DNA from: Rickettsia typhi
GTDB lineage: Bacteria; Pseudomonadota; Alphaproteobacteria; Rickettsiales; UBA1997
Assembly: GCA_945902255.1 (NCBI GenBank)
Contig: CAMDMO010000102.1
Coordinates: 1-5,543 of the forward strand
Reading direction: 5' to 3'
DNA length: 5,543 nt
Position 1 is the first letter of the stretch; each line of letters opens with the position of its first letter. Below, piece by piece: positions 5,202 to 5,543 of this stretch. The notes beneath the pieces are model-generated. The model had not been told where the DNA came from. It ran no database searches and saw only the letters and a program-made list of their open reading frames with translations. Both the position numbers and the translations under genes were made by a program.

Positions 5202-5543
5202 TTACGCCACATCACAAATGCTAACCAAAAGCAGCATATTATCCAAATCTTCCGCTGAAAAATTATCTGCAGCAACTCTATTTGGATTAGTTGGGAAATA
5301 AACTAAATAATTGTTTGATATATCGTCTTTTTTTATCTCTATTTTACCACCGTGATGCCAAGTAAGAAAATAACAAATCAAAAAATTTGTATATAATTCA
5401 GCCTGATCTTTTTTTGTAGGTGATGCAAAAAATATATTATTATTGATATCATTTAATTGATTTACTGGAATTTTAAAATCAATTACAAGCCCATCATTTT
5501 CTGCATTTATTTTGACTGCTAAATTTTTAGAAGTTGTTCCTAT
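5202..5543 (-). CDS. Possible ChpT-like histidine phosphotransferase, C-terminal part
   Basis: The minus-strand frame is open from the right edge to a TAA at 5202-5204, giving 113 residues; the N-terminus lies outside. I do not recognise it with certainty. The tail reads as alternating strands and helices: NLAVKINAEN, GLVIDFKIP, a helix with SPTKKDQAELYTNFLICYFL, then HHGGKIEIKKDDISNNYLVYF P. That last part resembles the end of a histidine-kinase-like ATPase fold ('hGGxIxvxs...f.lP') without G boxes, as in the HPTransfase family (ChpT), which relays phosphate between hybrid kinases such as CckA and response regulators. The residues expected to carry the phosphorylated His are in the missing half, so function is unconfirmed. 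It is co-directional with hisF but separated from it by 426 bp holding two repeats, so a shared operon is doubtful. An unrelated hypothetical protein is the alternative. Confidence 0.45.
   Translation of the reverse strand: MGTTSKNLAVKINAENDGLVIDFKIPVNQLNDINNNIFFASPTKKDQAELYTNFLICYFLTWHHGGKIEIKKDDISNNYLVYFPTNPNRVAADNFSAEDLDNMLLLVSICDVA

Overview
The window is AT-rich (roughly one third GC by eye) and looks like the chromosome of an alphaproteobacterium, probably a host-associated lineage of the Rickettsiales or Holosporales type. The grounds are the low GC, wide gene spacing, a large hybrid histidine kinase, a likely ChpT-family fragment, and intergenic palindromes with the core CGTCATCCTTGA...GAGGATCTC, which resembles a repeat motif common in alphaproteobacteria. 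The placement is inference. An intact hisF argues against Rickettsia or Anaplasma proper, which lack histidine synthesis.

Layout from left to right. Positions 1-267 (minus) hold the N-terminal part of a GNAT-type acetyltransferase that runs off the left edge. A 628-bp divergent intergenic region follows and carries a composite palindromic element at about 550-746. Positions 896-3742 (plus) encode a 948-residue membrane hybrid histidine kinase: basic N-terminus, TM1, a periplasmic sensor of about 260 residues, TM2, DHp/CA kinase core, a degenerate receiver and an intact receiver. Between the kinase and the convergent hisF (3743-4019) is a GC-rich block with three REP-like hairpins and a second, imperfect copy of the last bases of the kinase gene. 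Positions 4020-4775 (minus) are a complete hisF with canonical catalytic residues. Next come a second full copy of the composite palindrome (4863-5058, with perfect 32-bp outer arms) and a decayed short copy (about 5107-5163). The window ends in the C-terminal 113 codons of a minus-strand gene (5202-5543) that resembles the degenerate ATPase-like domain of ChpT histidine phosphotransferases.

Two genes may be functionally linked. The hybrid kinase ends in receivers with no HPt or output domain, so it needs an external phosphotransferase, and the right-edge gene may encode one. hisF is a metabolic gene with no visible his neighbours. The most unusual content is the two unrelated families of structured intergenic repeats, one of which appears to have duplicated together with the 3' end of the kinase gene.
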